From: Holothuria scabra
Lineage: Eukaryota; Echinodermata; Holothuroidea; Aspidochirotida; Holothuriidae
Assembly (NCBI GenBank): GCA_037179385.1
Contig: CM074200.1
Location: forward strand, 33,049,884-33,113,883
Direction of reading: 5' to 3'
Length of the DNA stretch: 64,000 nt
Part shown: in pieces, positions 34,690 to 45,215 of the stretch
Position numbering within the stretch: the first letter of the stretch is position 1
Layout: each line of letters begins with the position of its first letter
Position numbers and translations under genes: made by a program
Notes under the pieces: model-generated
Seen by the model: the letters and a program-made list of their open reading frames with translations, nothing else
Database searches by the model: none
Told to the model about the DNA's origin: nothing

Positions 34690-36310
34690 TGGCCTACATG
34701 TACAAACGTAACAATGTTTTAAGCCAAAACAACAAACCAAGCTCTAATTACGATGGAATATCATAGAGCAGATTTGAGTTAATATAATGATTTTGAGCAT
34801 TCTTAAATACCACTTATACCTTCTGGAATGTTTAATACCAGTAAATTCATAGCAAAAGGCAGGAATAATGTGGTGCCATCCTTCGCAGTAACATCAACAT
34901 CTTGATCGTCTGCTACAGTGTTACTGTGTTGCATGATGGGAAGGACTTCCGCTAGAGAAGCTGTCGAAGACCGATTAGTAAGCGCGGCTAGTCAATACTT
35001 ATACTTCATATAGTAAGCTCTCTGTACATTACGAAATTGTACAGTCAATGCGTAGGTTTCTCCGTTTTAAATGAGATCACATGACAAACACTGACTTCTT
35101 CAACTGAAAAAGTAATCTGCACAGGCTTAACGTTACTCGCAGAATTATCCAGCCAAAATTTCCCTCTTAAAGGTCTTACTTCGTTAACAGACTTGTGTGG
35201 AAGGTGAATGTGATGACAAAGATCATCTGTGGAAAGTTTGGTGAGAAAAGGTATTTTTTGGGGGACGTGAGGGATGCCTACTCACGCGTGAGTAGGCAAG
35301 TGAGCTGTGTTTTTGTGTATACCGGGCAAGGGCCCAGAAATGAAGTGTATAGCATAGGAACGTAATGCTGGGTCCTGTTCAAGGGCTAGGCCTAGGCCTA
35401 ACTTAGGCTAGGCCTTGAACAGGGCTGTGTGTTACGTTACATGGCCTAAGCTCATTACACTCCACATCACAGCCCTTGCCCCGCTAACACAAAAAATCCC
35501 ATCATGCGTTCTAAACTGGTAAATATCACACTCATCGAACTTATATTACTACAAAATGATGTGCAAGTGACTTTCAATCGAAAAGTTACCAATAAATCAG
35601 CTTTCATTAGGGTTGTCGCACGCACACAGAATTTTTCTCCAAAATTCTCGCGGAACTACTCACACCCAAACACGAAGTCGCTAAAACAGTATGTTTAAAA
35701 ACTGAATTTACGACACCCAAAATTGTCGAAATTTTGCCTACCCTGTAAAATTAGTACACCAAAGACCTATTTCTACTATAATATTTCACCAAATAAGCTT
35801 TAAAACAAAAAGAAGAAAAAATATGTTACAGTTTCTAACGATCCCTTTGAAGCATCGTCACAACGGTGATAGTCAAAAGTGTGTTTTGGTCACACGTAAA
35901 ATGCCACACACGGCCATCTTTAACTTGATGGTGCTTCGGGGCTGAACCTTTGACCCCTACAACCCATATATCGTTAGAAAGAAGAAAAGGAACTCTACAT
36001 TATAATGAAGGGAAGCGATCTCCAAAAATAATATTTCTTTACCATTTTGGGGCCTAAAACATTGGTGACCTGATTACAATGGGTTCCAGAAAAATCCGCA
36101 ATTGCCTCCAGGTATCATTTTGTAGCGTTTTTTATGATCTTTCCATATCCGAAGAAAAAAAAATGATTTTTTGCTCAGCCCCGATGCACGCTCAATTTTA
36201 ATGAAACAGCCCATTGATCCCCGCCTACATCTTTTGTACTGAGCCGACATTGATATGTTTATGTATGAGCCCATTGTCCAGCTTAGCAACAAGGGATTTC
36301 CCGCCAATAT
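34690..36310. mobile_element. Dispersed element, copy A
   Basis: Collinear blocks are shared with 43170-45215. They include CTCTAATTACGATGG, GCATGATGGGAAGGACTTCC, GTGTGGAAGGTGAATGTGAT, CCCAGAAATGAAGTGTATAG, AACGTAATGCTGGGTCCTGT, ATTTTGCCTACnCTGTAAAA, GAAACAGCCnnTTGATCCC and TTTTGTACTGAGCC. It is non-coding. Relative to copy B it has extra sequence at about 35390-35500 rich in AGGCCTA words, and it lacks the TTAA MITE. End structures are not clear. A DNA transposon or other dispersed repeat is likely. Confidence 0.7.
35276..35297. repeat. 22-bp perfect palindrome
   Basis: GCCTACTCACG and its exact complement meet at an ACGCGT centre. The matching place in copy B (43883-43904) holds a different hairpin with 8-bp arms AATTTGCC/GGCAAATT. 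Confidence 0.85.
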
Positions 36311-37989
36311 GCTTACATACAGTACTGCATTGTATATACCTGTACGTGCAATACCGAAGTACGGTTAGTAAATTACGTACTTGTGTACGTGTGCGTAAGC
36401 ACGTGTACGGATTGCTATAGCATAGACTGTGTGTAAGCAGGCTATGTGCGACTTGTTAATGCATGTTACATACACAGAAGGCAAGCTATCATGACACGGA
36501 CGCGTGATCACTGAGTGTCTTGCCCAGTAACGTTGCATATTCACGTCGGCACATCTGGTGTACGTAACACAGTGATGAATAATCAAAGCGTCTGAGTGAG
36601 CAGTTACGATGTTGTTTTTGACCAACTTTTGCAGGCAGATCGTAACACTTAAGCATACGGCGATTTGGAGAAACAGTAAGGATTATGGAGACAAAAATTG
36701 GCTATATTTTGAAAAGTACTGGTTGGATTTTGATAAAATTTGGCATGGTTGCTTAGAAAAGGGTACTTAACAATGTGAATCAGTCGAATTCTTGAAGTTT
36801 GATATTTTTCGTGTAGTCGTATTTTTAGTGCGGCAACCCTACTTTCATGGACAGTCTGACTCTGAGGTCAAAATGCAGCAAAATGACAATTGGATTCTGG
36901 TTAGAAACTCCTTCATTTGAATGAACCCTCGTACAATAGGCCTAAGTGTTTCTACATGAACTTGCAAATAATCAAAAATCATTCCTAAAACTTTGTAACC
37001 ATTTCACCAAATCGATAACTGAATTGATCATTCCACCTAATGAATGCAAATTTCATATGAAAATATGGTACCGGTAATACTGTAGTCCCGGTACCAGAAG
37101 AGTAAAATAGTAGGATTTTTATCACATGCAAAATATCCGTAAAAATACGATGCATTGACATAAGTGAAGTCTTCTGATAATCCCTGCCTCCCGTTTCAGT
37201 ATTTTTTATAACATTTAGTCACCTCACACTCAGCAAATCGGTAAACAAAAAAAGAAATAACCTCTCTGCAAATTTAGCGTCCAATAAATACGGGACAGAC
37301 AATAAATCTGCACCGCACATCCGCACGGGAGCTAGCCCCACAAGATGACAAGAGCACTCAGAATTGTAATGAAGATCGCAAAAATAATTTCTGCAAATTA
37401 TGACAACCCCCTTCCTAAAGTATAACCAAAAGTTATTTAGTAGAACTTCACAAAAATATTTCCATAAAAGAGTGATTCATCAAACTTTTTTCCCGCCAAG
37501 TTATCACTATCAAAACTAAATCAAAGTGCTATCATGATTGAATTTACGAATGTATCGCGCAGCAATCCGTTGTACAATAACACCAGATTGTACTCCAGTA
37601 CGTAGCTATCAATACAACAAAGCAAGTGAGTTAATCAGGTGAACTGAACACGTGAGCCAATGTTTTAAGCAGGATTTACTGTGTGTTCAGTCCTGTTGCT
37701 TCACTGTGTAAATTCCTGAAAGAACGTTCGTTGCGTTCGTACGAAAGTTTTTCTTCCACAGACAGACAGTGAGCGTTATGGAGCAGTCCCATTGAATCAC
37801 TGTGTTAGAATCAGAAATCGTCGATGCAACGTTCATGTCAAAGCTTGCAATGCTATGATTCTTTGTCTGCTTACAATGAATTTCTCACTTGAATAATGTT
37901 GTGTGCTATCGTAATCAAAGTGAATTCTATCAATCAACGCATGGTATCTACTCATAATACACCATGTGAAAGCATTTGCTGATGAGCAG
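36311..37989. other. No gene recognised
   Basis: The 36355-36640 part is rich in GTACGTG/CACGTGTAC words, partly echoed at 39330-39480. The rest is AT-rich with no supported frame. Confidence 0.5.
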
Positions 37990-37995
37990 CGATCG

Positions 37996-38595
37996 TTCAG
38001 GGGTTGCGCAGAATGTCGAAAGAAAGCAAGGGCCAAGTTAGTGTGGAAGGTACTAGTTTTGCAAAAGTAACATTAAATGGCACTTTCCGAAATTCTTAGG
38101 GGATTTGTGACTGAAATAGTGCAAAACGATTATCAAGTGAATGTTCCGTGTTTCTATTGCAATGCTAAGAGACACAGCGCATTTATCAAATGGGTTTTGG
38201 TTTCTTTCAAGTATCATTCTAATTCAAATGCTTTATTTTTGAGAAAAGATTTTCACCTCAAAGTTGACTAATCGTGTCCTGTCTAAATACACAATGTGAA
38301 GGCGAGGCTAGCTAGCCCTGGCAGGGATTGTTCTGAGATTGCGCAGAATGTTGAAAGAAAGTTACTTATTAGTGTGGAGGGTACTAGTTCTGCAAAAGTA
38401 ACGTTAAAGGGCAGTTTCCGAAATTCTTAGGGGCGATTTGTGACTGAAATGGTGCGAAATGATTATCAAGTGACTATTCCCTGTGTATATTGTAATGTTT
38501 AGGGACACGGGGCATTTATCAAATGAATTTTTGTATATTTTAGTATCATTCTATTTCAAATGCTATATTTTCACCTCACAGTTGAGTACCAGTCT
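37996..38595 (+). repeat. Tandem duplication of a ~335-bp unit
   Basis: GCGCAGAATGT(C/T)GAAAGAAAG, GTGTGGA(A/G)GGTACTAGTT, TTTCCGAAATTCTTAGGGG, GATTATCAAGTGA and GCATTTATCAAATG recur in order at 38006 and 38341. Copy 1 holds a 64-residue frame (38077-38271) that copy 2 interrupts, so coding is not conserved and the frame is not supported as a gene. Confidence 0.8.
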
Positions 38596-38706
38596 CCACG
38601 ATGCTTCGGTACCTTTAGGTTGGTGGTACCGTACCGGTACTTACGGAAACACCGGTATACCATCAAACCTTAGTTCCAGGGCTAGCCTAACTCAACTTCC
38701 TAACTA

Positions 38707-39095
38707 TAGGCTAGGCCTAGGCCATACTGTAAAGTAGGGCCTTTCACAGAAAGATCCTTGGCGTATGGAAATGTACGCCAGGAAATCTGGCGTATGGTGT
38801 AGTCAGCTGCTACAGGGAAAATTACAACAGTTGGCATACAATTGCAACAACTGGTGTGGTATATAATTCCAAACATCTCCACCTTGGGGTGATTCTTTGA
38901 CCTATGGCCATACTGGAAAGTAAGGCCTTTCACAGAAAGATCTTTGGGGTATGAAATTGTATGCCAGTAAATTTGGCGTACAGGGTACCTCACTGCACCA
39001 GGGGAAAGTACAACATGTTGGCGTGTTGTACAATTACAAACACCTTGTTGATTTACATCAGGTCCTTGCGTACCTTGAAATGGCGTGGCGTACAA
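38707..39095. repeat. Two-copy 186-bp tandem repeat
   Basis: CCATACTG(T/G)AAAGTA(G/A)GGCC and TTTCACAGAAAGAT start at 38721 and again at 38907. As 186 is a multiple of three, a 131-residue minus-strand frame stays open across both copies and shows two DLSVKG(L/P)T(F/L)QYG motifs. I do not recognise it. The frame may be a repeat artefact, although two open copies make short coding residue possible. Confidence 0.6.
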
Positions 39096-41090
39096 TTACA
39101 AGCACCTATTAGGTTGTGAAACTGTAAAGTTCTACATGTCACGGCAGAAAACTTAGCTGCAACCCAGTCTGCATGTGCATAGCGTGCACTCCAACACGAA
39201 GATCATCGACGTGAGCACCGGCTCCTTCTTGGCCTAGCGGCAGGCAAGCTGTATTCCCGGCGCACCAGTTAATCTCCGTCATATGATAAATGTACTTCAT
39301 TATACACTACTTGCCGGTAAATGGTGTAGGCATTACGTGCATGTACACACAAGCATGTGCAATTACGTACGGATTGCTACTGTGTGTGAACCATATAGTT
39401 GCACATGCACTGCCAACGTACAAATCGTGTATGCGTCACATACATGTATACCGTACGTAAGTCATACCTCCTATAGTGACAAGCATTTGAACTCCCAAAC
39501 CTACTGACCTGCCCAGCCCTGTGAAAAACCCACTTTACAAATCTCCAAGGTGTTCTTAGTAAGAGAACCAAGCAAATTAACACATAATTCAGCTAACCCA
39601 TAACTACAAAGTCAGTAAATGGTATCTCACAGCACATTCAACTATTAAACAATGCCTAGGTACATACTATGCGGACATATGTCAGCTGCCGCGACAATAT
39701 CACTATTGGCTAACCTTCGCAGCAAGTATGGAAGATATTCCTGTCACTGCGTAAAAAGTGTAATAACGTTGTGCAATGGTGCATTCAACATAGCAAAAAT
39801 GAATGCCCACTTTGGGGGTTAGAGGCGAGGCTTGTCTTAGGGTTTCCCATCAAAGGAACATTCTGCACTGTCATGATAGTTCTTGATGTTGTTGTTTTTG
39901 TGTTTTTGTTTTCATGGCAAGAACGCCATGCTAGATGTACGAAGATATAGGCTATATTGGAAATCACTTGCAGCATGGAATGATAGTTCGTGATATATCG
40001 AGTTGATGTTTTCAAACCGTACCAGTACCAGCCCAAAATTTACTGCAAAGATAACAATTGAATATTCAAATTAGGAGAGGTTTTAGTCATTGCACGTTTT
40101 AGAGTTTCTGTATAATATTATTTTGGCAAATCTCTCAATACAATGCTTTTCCAGGTTTCTGCAAAAAATTTAGTACCATACTGAACTTTTTTGGCGGTAA
40201 CCTAGGGAGGCCAGCGAATTGTGTTTACTGATTTGCCAGGCAAAAAAGGTGCCACCATTTTGCATGTAGACGCTTTAAAAATTCAAAAATTTTCAAAAAA
40301 GGGGAGAGTTACGGTTAGGGTCCCCTTACCCTCCCCTTATACTCTCCCCTTATACTGACCCCCCAGGCTTGCAATCCTCCAAGGGAAAGATCGGTTTGAC
40401 CCGCTTCTAGCCCCACTGCAGATTGCAGTGTAGCATTGTATGTTCGGCTTTGGCTTTTCTTGGAATGCACCCTGAGCTGCTGAGCTGCAGCTGAAAGTGA
40501 TTAGGCAATGAATAAATTGCGTTAAAACACGGACTTCCTGTACATGCTTATCATAGTCTGGCGTACAAGTACAGAAAAGATACAGATCTACCTTGGCGTA
40601 TGGTAAACTTACTTTCCAGTATGGGCGTATGGCAAATGTATTTCAGGTGTAGGGCCTAGGCCCTAATTAGGCATGGTAATTAGTTAGACCCTAACGTTAG
40701 GCCCTTAGGCTAACTTTACTTTAATCACCAAACGTGACCTAGGCTATAACATTTCAGAAAAAATACCCATGGCACAATCTCGTCAAGAACCGTTTTCAGT
40801 ACCACTTAGGCTATAGGCCCCTAGGCTATGCCCATTTAAGCATTTCCTGACAAAATCTAGCCCGATGCTCTCCATATAGCAACAGTGTAAATAATGCTCT
40901 CATATCCCCTTGGCCAGTGACCACACTGCTTATTGACTAACTATACATACATAGATAACAAAACAAAGATCCTTTATGTAGTCATAGGCTATATCTTCAT
41001 ACAGTTGAGTCTTCTAGCGCCCTATCTGCAATTACCCAGAAAGAGGCCTTGAAATCTAGAATTTTTGAGTTTCGGGCCAGTTACTGTAGC
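39096..41090. other. No gene recognised
   Basis: Contains CTCCCCTTATACT short tandem copies near 40334-40362 and AGGCC/CTAGG clusters at 40650-40870. The 40550-40640 part echoes words of the 38.7-kb repeat (TTGGCGTATGG, TTTCCAGTATGG). No supported coding region. Confidence 0.5.
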
Positions 41091-41103
41091 CTAATGTGGC
41101 CAG

Positions 41104-41640
41104 TGAGGTTAAGATTAGCCCTCGAACAGGACTGTGTGTTCATTACATAGCCTAGGCCTAGGCTCAATCCTCTCACAACACAGTCCTTGCACGGATACAC
41201 ATCACAACCGTAGTCACTAGCCAGGGACGTCACCTCCTGCGTCCCCAAATAACAAAATATTCTCACCAAACTTCACACAGATAATCTCTGGCACCGCATT
41301 TACCTTTCCACAAAAGATGTTTACAAAGTTTCATCAAAGAAAGGAGGAATTTTCACTGCCAATTTTTACCCTAGCAGTAAGTCAATGCGTCATGTTTTAC
41401 TTGACAACTGTTCTTTGTAGAGGTCAAAGGTCAGGAGTGGCAAACTTGGCAAAACAGGAAGCTCCACCTGTATAGCTGTCTTCATAATATCATCTTTGAT
41501 TTCAGTTACAATACGAAGTGTATATTACTTGGAATACTGCATAGACTCAAGTGACTATGGTTGTGAAGTGTATCCACGCAAGGGCTGTATTGTGAGAGAA
41601 ATGAACAAACAGCCCTGTTGGAGGGCTATTTAAGATTAAC
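41104..41640. mobile_element. ~540-bp inverted-repeat element, copy C of the A/B family
   Basis: The left arm (41104-41215) and right arm (41552-41640) are inverted copies over about 90-110 bp: GGTTAA, AGCCCTC(G/C)AACAGG, CTGT(G/T)TGTTCATT, TCTCACAA, CCTTGC, GGATACAC, CACAACC, TAGTCACT. The left arm has an extra AGGCCTA-rich insert. Interior blocks (ACGTCACCTCC, TTCTCACCAAACTT, CACAGAT) match 35200-35290 in complement, tying it to copy A. It directly abuts the LINE that begins at 41640. A perfect AGGTCAAAGGTCA lies at 41421. Confidence 0.65.
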
Positions 41641-43165
41641 CCAAAATCTTTCCATGCCTATGTCAGATCTAAGCAGCATGTTAAGGAGAGGATTGAGACA
41701 CTTTGTGAATGGGATATGGATAATTTGTTACATGATTATTTTGTATCTGTTTTTACAGTACCAAGGAGTCATCTGTCATGGCGATTTGTAGGGGTTCGAC
41801 AACTCTTTCTCAATAAGTGACATTGTGTTCTCTTAGGAACTGGTTCTGAAAAAACTAATGGGTTTAAAGACAAGTAAGACTCCTGGGCCAGATGAGATCC
41901 ATTCCGTCATCCTTCATGAATGCTTTTTGAGGTTTCATCAGTTCCGCTATCAATTATTTTCCAGAAATGTCTTGACTTGAATTTTGTTCCTACTGACTGG
42001 CAGGTTGCTAATGTCACTCCAATTTTTAAAAAGGGGGATCGAAGTTCACCTTGTTTTTACAGACCAGTCAGTTTAACTAGTGTTGTGTTCAAAATTATGA
42101 AATCCTTAATCAAGGACTGTTTGCTCAAGCATCTTTTAGATAATGGGTTACTCAATCTGACTCACTATTTTCCTACCCAGCAGGTCTTGTGAACATTGCA
42201 AATTTGGTGAGCTTTCTTGAGGATGTTTCTTTGTCTCTCGATTCAGGATCCAGTGTTGATGTCATTTACCAGGACTTCCAAAAAGCCTTTGGCAAAGTAC
42301 CTCTAGGTAGACTCATGGTAAAATCGCATGGGTTAGGCATCAAAGGCAAGTGCTCTCAGTGGATCAATTCCTGGCTCTATAGTAGGTCTCAGAGAGTTGT
42401 TGTCAACATTTGGCAATTTTCCTTCTTGGAAAGAAGTCTCAAGTGGTATACAACAAGGTTCTGTTCTTGGCCCACTTCTTTTCTTAATTTTCATAAATGA
42501 TATTGAAAGCTCTATCACTTCCAGTATTTAAGTAAGTTTGCTGATGATACCTAACTCTATAGGAAGGTTGGGGATAAGGATGATTCCTTATTGCTCCAGA
42601 ATGATCTGGATACAGTAGGTTATTTTTATGGTCTCAGACTTTGCAAATTACGTCCTTTAATGCTGGTACAGTAAGTGCAAAGTCCACTACTTTGGTTCTA
42701 AGAATCCTCGCTTACTGCTGAAAAAGACCTAGGTGTAGTTATTACGAGAGATTTAAAGCCATCTTGGCAGTGTGCAGCTACTGCTGCAAGGGCAAATAGG
42801 GTGGTTGGGTTGATCAGGAGGAATTGTAAGAGTTTTAGTACAAATTGTGCTTAATTTGTTTAAGCAGCTGGTTAGACTCCATCAGGGCTATGCTGCACAA
42901 GCCTGGAGTCCCTACTTTGAAAAGGACAAATTGCTTTTAGAGCAAGTTCAGAAGAGAGCTGCTCGACTCTCATACCTGAGGTTTAAAGAAATCTACTTTA
43001 TCCCCAAAAGCTTAAGCTGCTTGGGCTTACCAATTTGGAGCTGAGAAGGATCAGGGGAGACATGCTCCAGGTATACAAATTTCTGTCTGAAGGAAATCTT
43101 TTGTTAGCTTGTAGTTATTTCAAGGCCCAAAGTGATCCTCGGGGTAGAGGCCTTTGTAAAAAGCT
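41640..43165 (+). mobile_element. CR1-like LINE, decayed reverse transcriptase region
   Basis: Reading across shifts, the order is NPKSFHAYVRSKQHVKERI, LKTSKTPGPDEIHSVILHEC, VPLSIIFQKCLDLNFVPTDW, ANVTPIFKKGD, FYRPVSLTSVV (41920-42192), SVDVIYQDFQKAFGKVP, LGIKGKCSQWI, QRVVVN (42189-42500), then KFADDT-stop-LYRK near 42535. It ends with AQAWSPYFEKDKLLLEQVQK (42847-43044) and LRRIRGDMLQVYKFL. This is the palm and thumb of a non-LTR RT, with at least several frame breaks. It is the longest member of the family also seen at 18250, 32502 and 52260. Confidence 0.92.
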
Positions 43166-43169
43166 TCAC

Positions 43170-45215
43170 CTACATGGATGAGGACAACAACGTTTGAAGC
43201 CAAAAGAACAAACTGAGCTCTAATTACGATGGTATGATTCGTGGAACAGATTTGCTAAAACATAAAAATTTAGATCATTCTGAAAATACTTCCTACACCT
43301 TCTAGAATATTTAAAGGCCCACTTCTCTCACCCCAAACAGTGCCAATTCTCCTAACCTTCTCACTTAAGCCCCTCCCAGTACCCCTGTACCAAAATTGTA
43401 GTTTGGGATGAGAGGTTTGGTCCTTTAAGACCGGCAAATTCATGAGAAAATGCATGAAAAATGAAGCCTTCCTTTGCACCAATGGCAGTTACGTTGACGT
43501 GTTGAGCCTATGATACGGCGCTGCATGATGGGAAGGACTTCCACTTGATAAGATAACAAAGACCAAAGAAACTAGTCAACTCTTTGTACTTTAGGCAATA
43601 TGGTTAGTGTTCTCAACTTTAGCAAATTCTACAGTCACTGTGTAGGCAGCTTCTCTTGACATCTGACATCAAATGAGATTATGTGACAAAACCACTTGCT
43701 TCTTCCAAGGAAAAATAATTGTGTCTTGACTTCACATTACAAGCAGAATAATTGAGCCAAAATTACCCTCTTAGAAATCTTATTTTGGTAGTTACACTTA
43801 TGTGGAAGGTGAATGAGATGACAAAGATATCTGTGGGAAGTTTGGTGAGAAAAGGTAACTCTTTGGGGATGTGAGGGATGAAAATTTGCCGAAGTTGGCA
43901 AATTAACTGTGTTTTTGTGATACCAGATGAGGTCCCAGAAATGAAGTGTATAGTATAGGACGATAGGAACGTAATGCTGGGTCCTGTTCAAGGACTAATG
44001 TTACCAAAGTTAATACCCAGTCACCCCAATTTGAGGTAGTGTAGTAGACTGGTCCTGTTTCATGATTGGCTGCTGAGAGTCATGTGACAAAAATTTTTCT
44101 TTTCAAATGTGAAATTAACTAGAAGTAACTGCTTGTTTTTTCTTTAATAGGCAATATTGACACCATCATGACAGGTATTTTAAGGAGAAATAAAAGGAAA
44201 ACTGTGGTTTGTAGCTGTTACTTCAACATAATTGGGGGGGGGGGGGGTAGGGGACTGCTCTTGACCTTTAAACTGCTAAAAGTTGGTAAAACTAGCCTAC
44301 TAAAGGTTTGGCCTAACAATACTGTATGCCTCCAAATACTGTAAATGGTACAATTATAGAATACAGCGTCACTCTTGAATACCACCTAGCATCCTTATGC
44401 CAATGTGAGCATGTTTATGGGGTTGACTTTGACTCTTCATTCAAGCATCTGTGCATCCACTTCAGATTATTGATTACATGGTCTTAGTAAGGCATGGATA
44501 ACAATGACTTGTTCTCATATTATGTTACATGATGCATAAGGCTTTCATACAAGCAGGGAATGTTTCTCCAAAATTGCTGTTGAACTGCTCACATGCAACA
44601 CAGAGCTAGTCACTTAGACAGAGTCCCTAAAGTTAACAACTGAATTTGCACCGCACCCCTCAAATTTGTCTAAATTTTGCCTACACTGTAAAATTTGTAC
44701 ACTTAAGATATTTTCCTTCTAAAGTAATCTTTTTCAAAAAAAAGACAAACTATTTTAACAATTTCTAACTATCACTCGTCTTGAAAGCATGATTGCAACA
44801 GTGCACATTGCACAATTAAACAGTTCGTTTTGATCACATGTAAAATCCTACTCATAGCCACCTTTGACTAGATCGTGCACTGGGGCCAAAATTTTTGACC
44901 TCTACAATCTACATTAGTGGAGGGTAGCCATCACCAAAAAAATCATTCTTTACTATCTTCAGGCTTGGAACATTGGTGGTATAAATAAACAGTGTTCAAG
45001 AAATATTTGGAATTACTACTCAGTATCATTTTGTATAGCATTTTTCAAATCTCCCCATTCTGAAGAAAAAAAAACTGAATTTTGGCTCAGCTCTAATGCA
45101 TGCACGATTCAAATGAAACAGCCTGTTGATCCCTTCCTATGTCTTTTGTACTGAGCCAACATTGGGTATGTGGTAAGCCCGTTGTACTGTACAGCTTAGC
45201 AACAAGGACTTTTGT
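43170..45215. mobile_element. Dispersed element, copy B
   Basis: Collinear with 34690-36310 from CCTACATG/CTCTAATTACGATGG at the left to AGCTTAGCAACAAGGA at the right. It differs by the TTAA MITE at 43311-43428 and by extra sequence at about 44000-44600 that includes a G-run (44227-44238). It is non-coding. It immediately follows the LINE remnant, so its left edge was probably set by the LINE junction. Confidence 0.7.
43311..43428. mobile_element. 118-bp TTAA MITE with an empty-site counterpart
   Basis: The ends TTAAAGG(C/A)CCA..TCTCA(C/T)CCCAAAC are inverted repeats of ~28 bp bounded by TTAA on both sides. The orthologous place in copy A (34832-34835) has a single TTAA with collinear flanks (CCTTCTGGAATG before, GTAAATTCAT after). 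The insertion therefore duplicated TTAA. It is a deleted form of the ~295-bp family members at 17510 and 32447. Non-coding. Confidence 0.88.
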
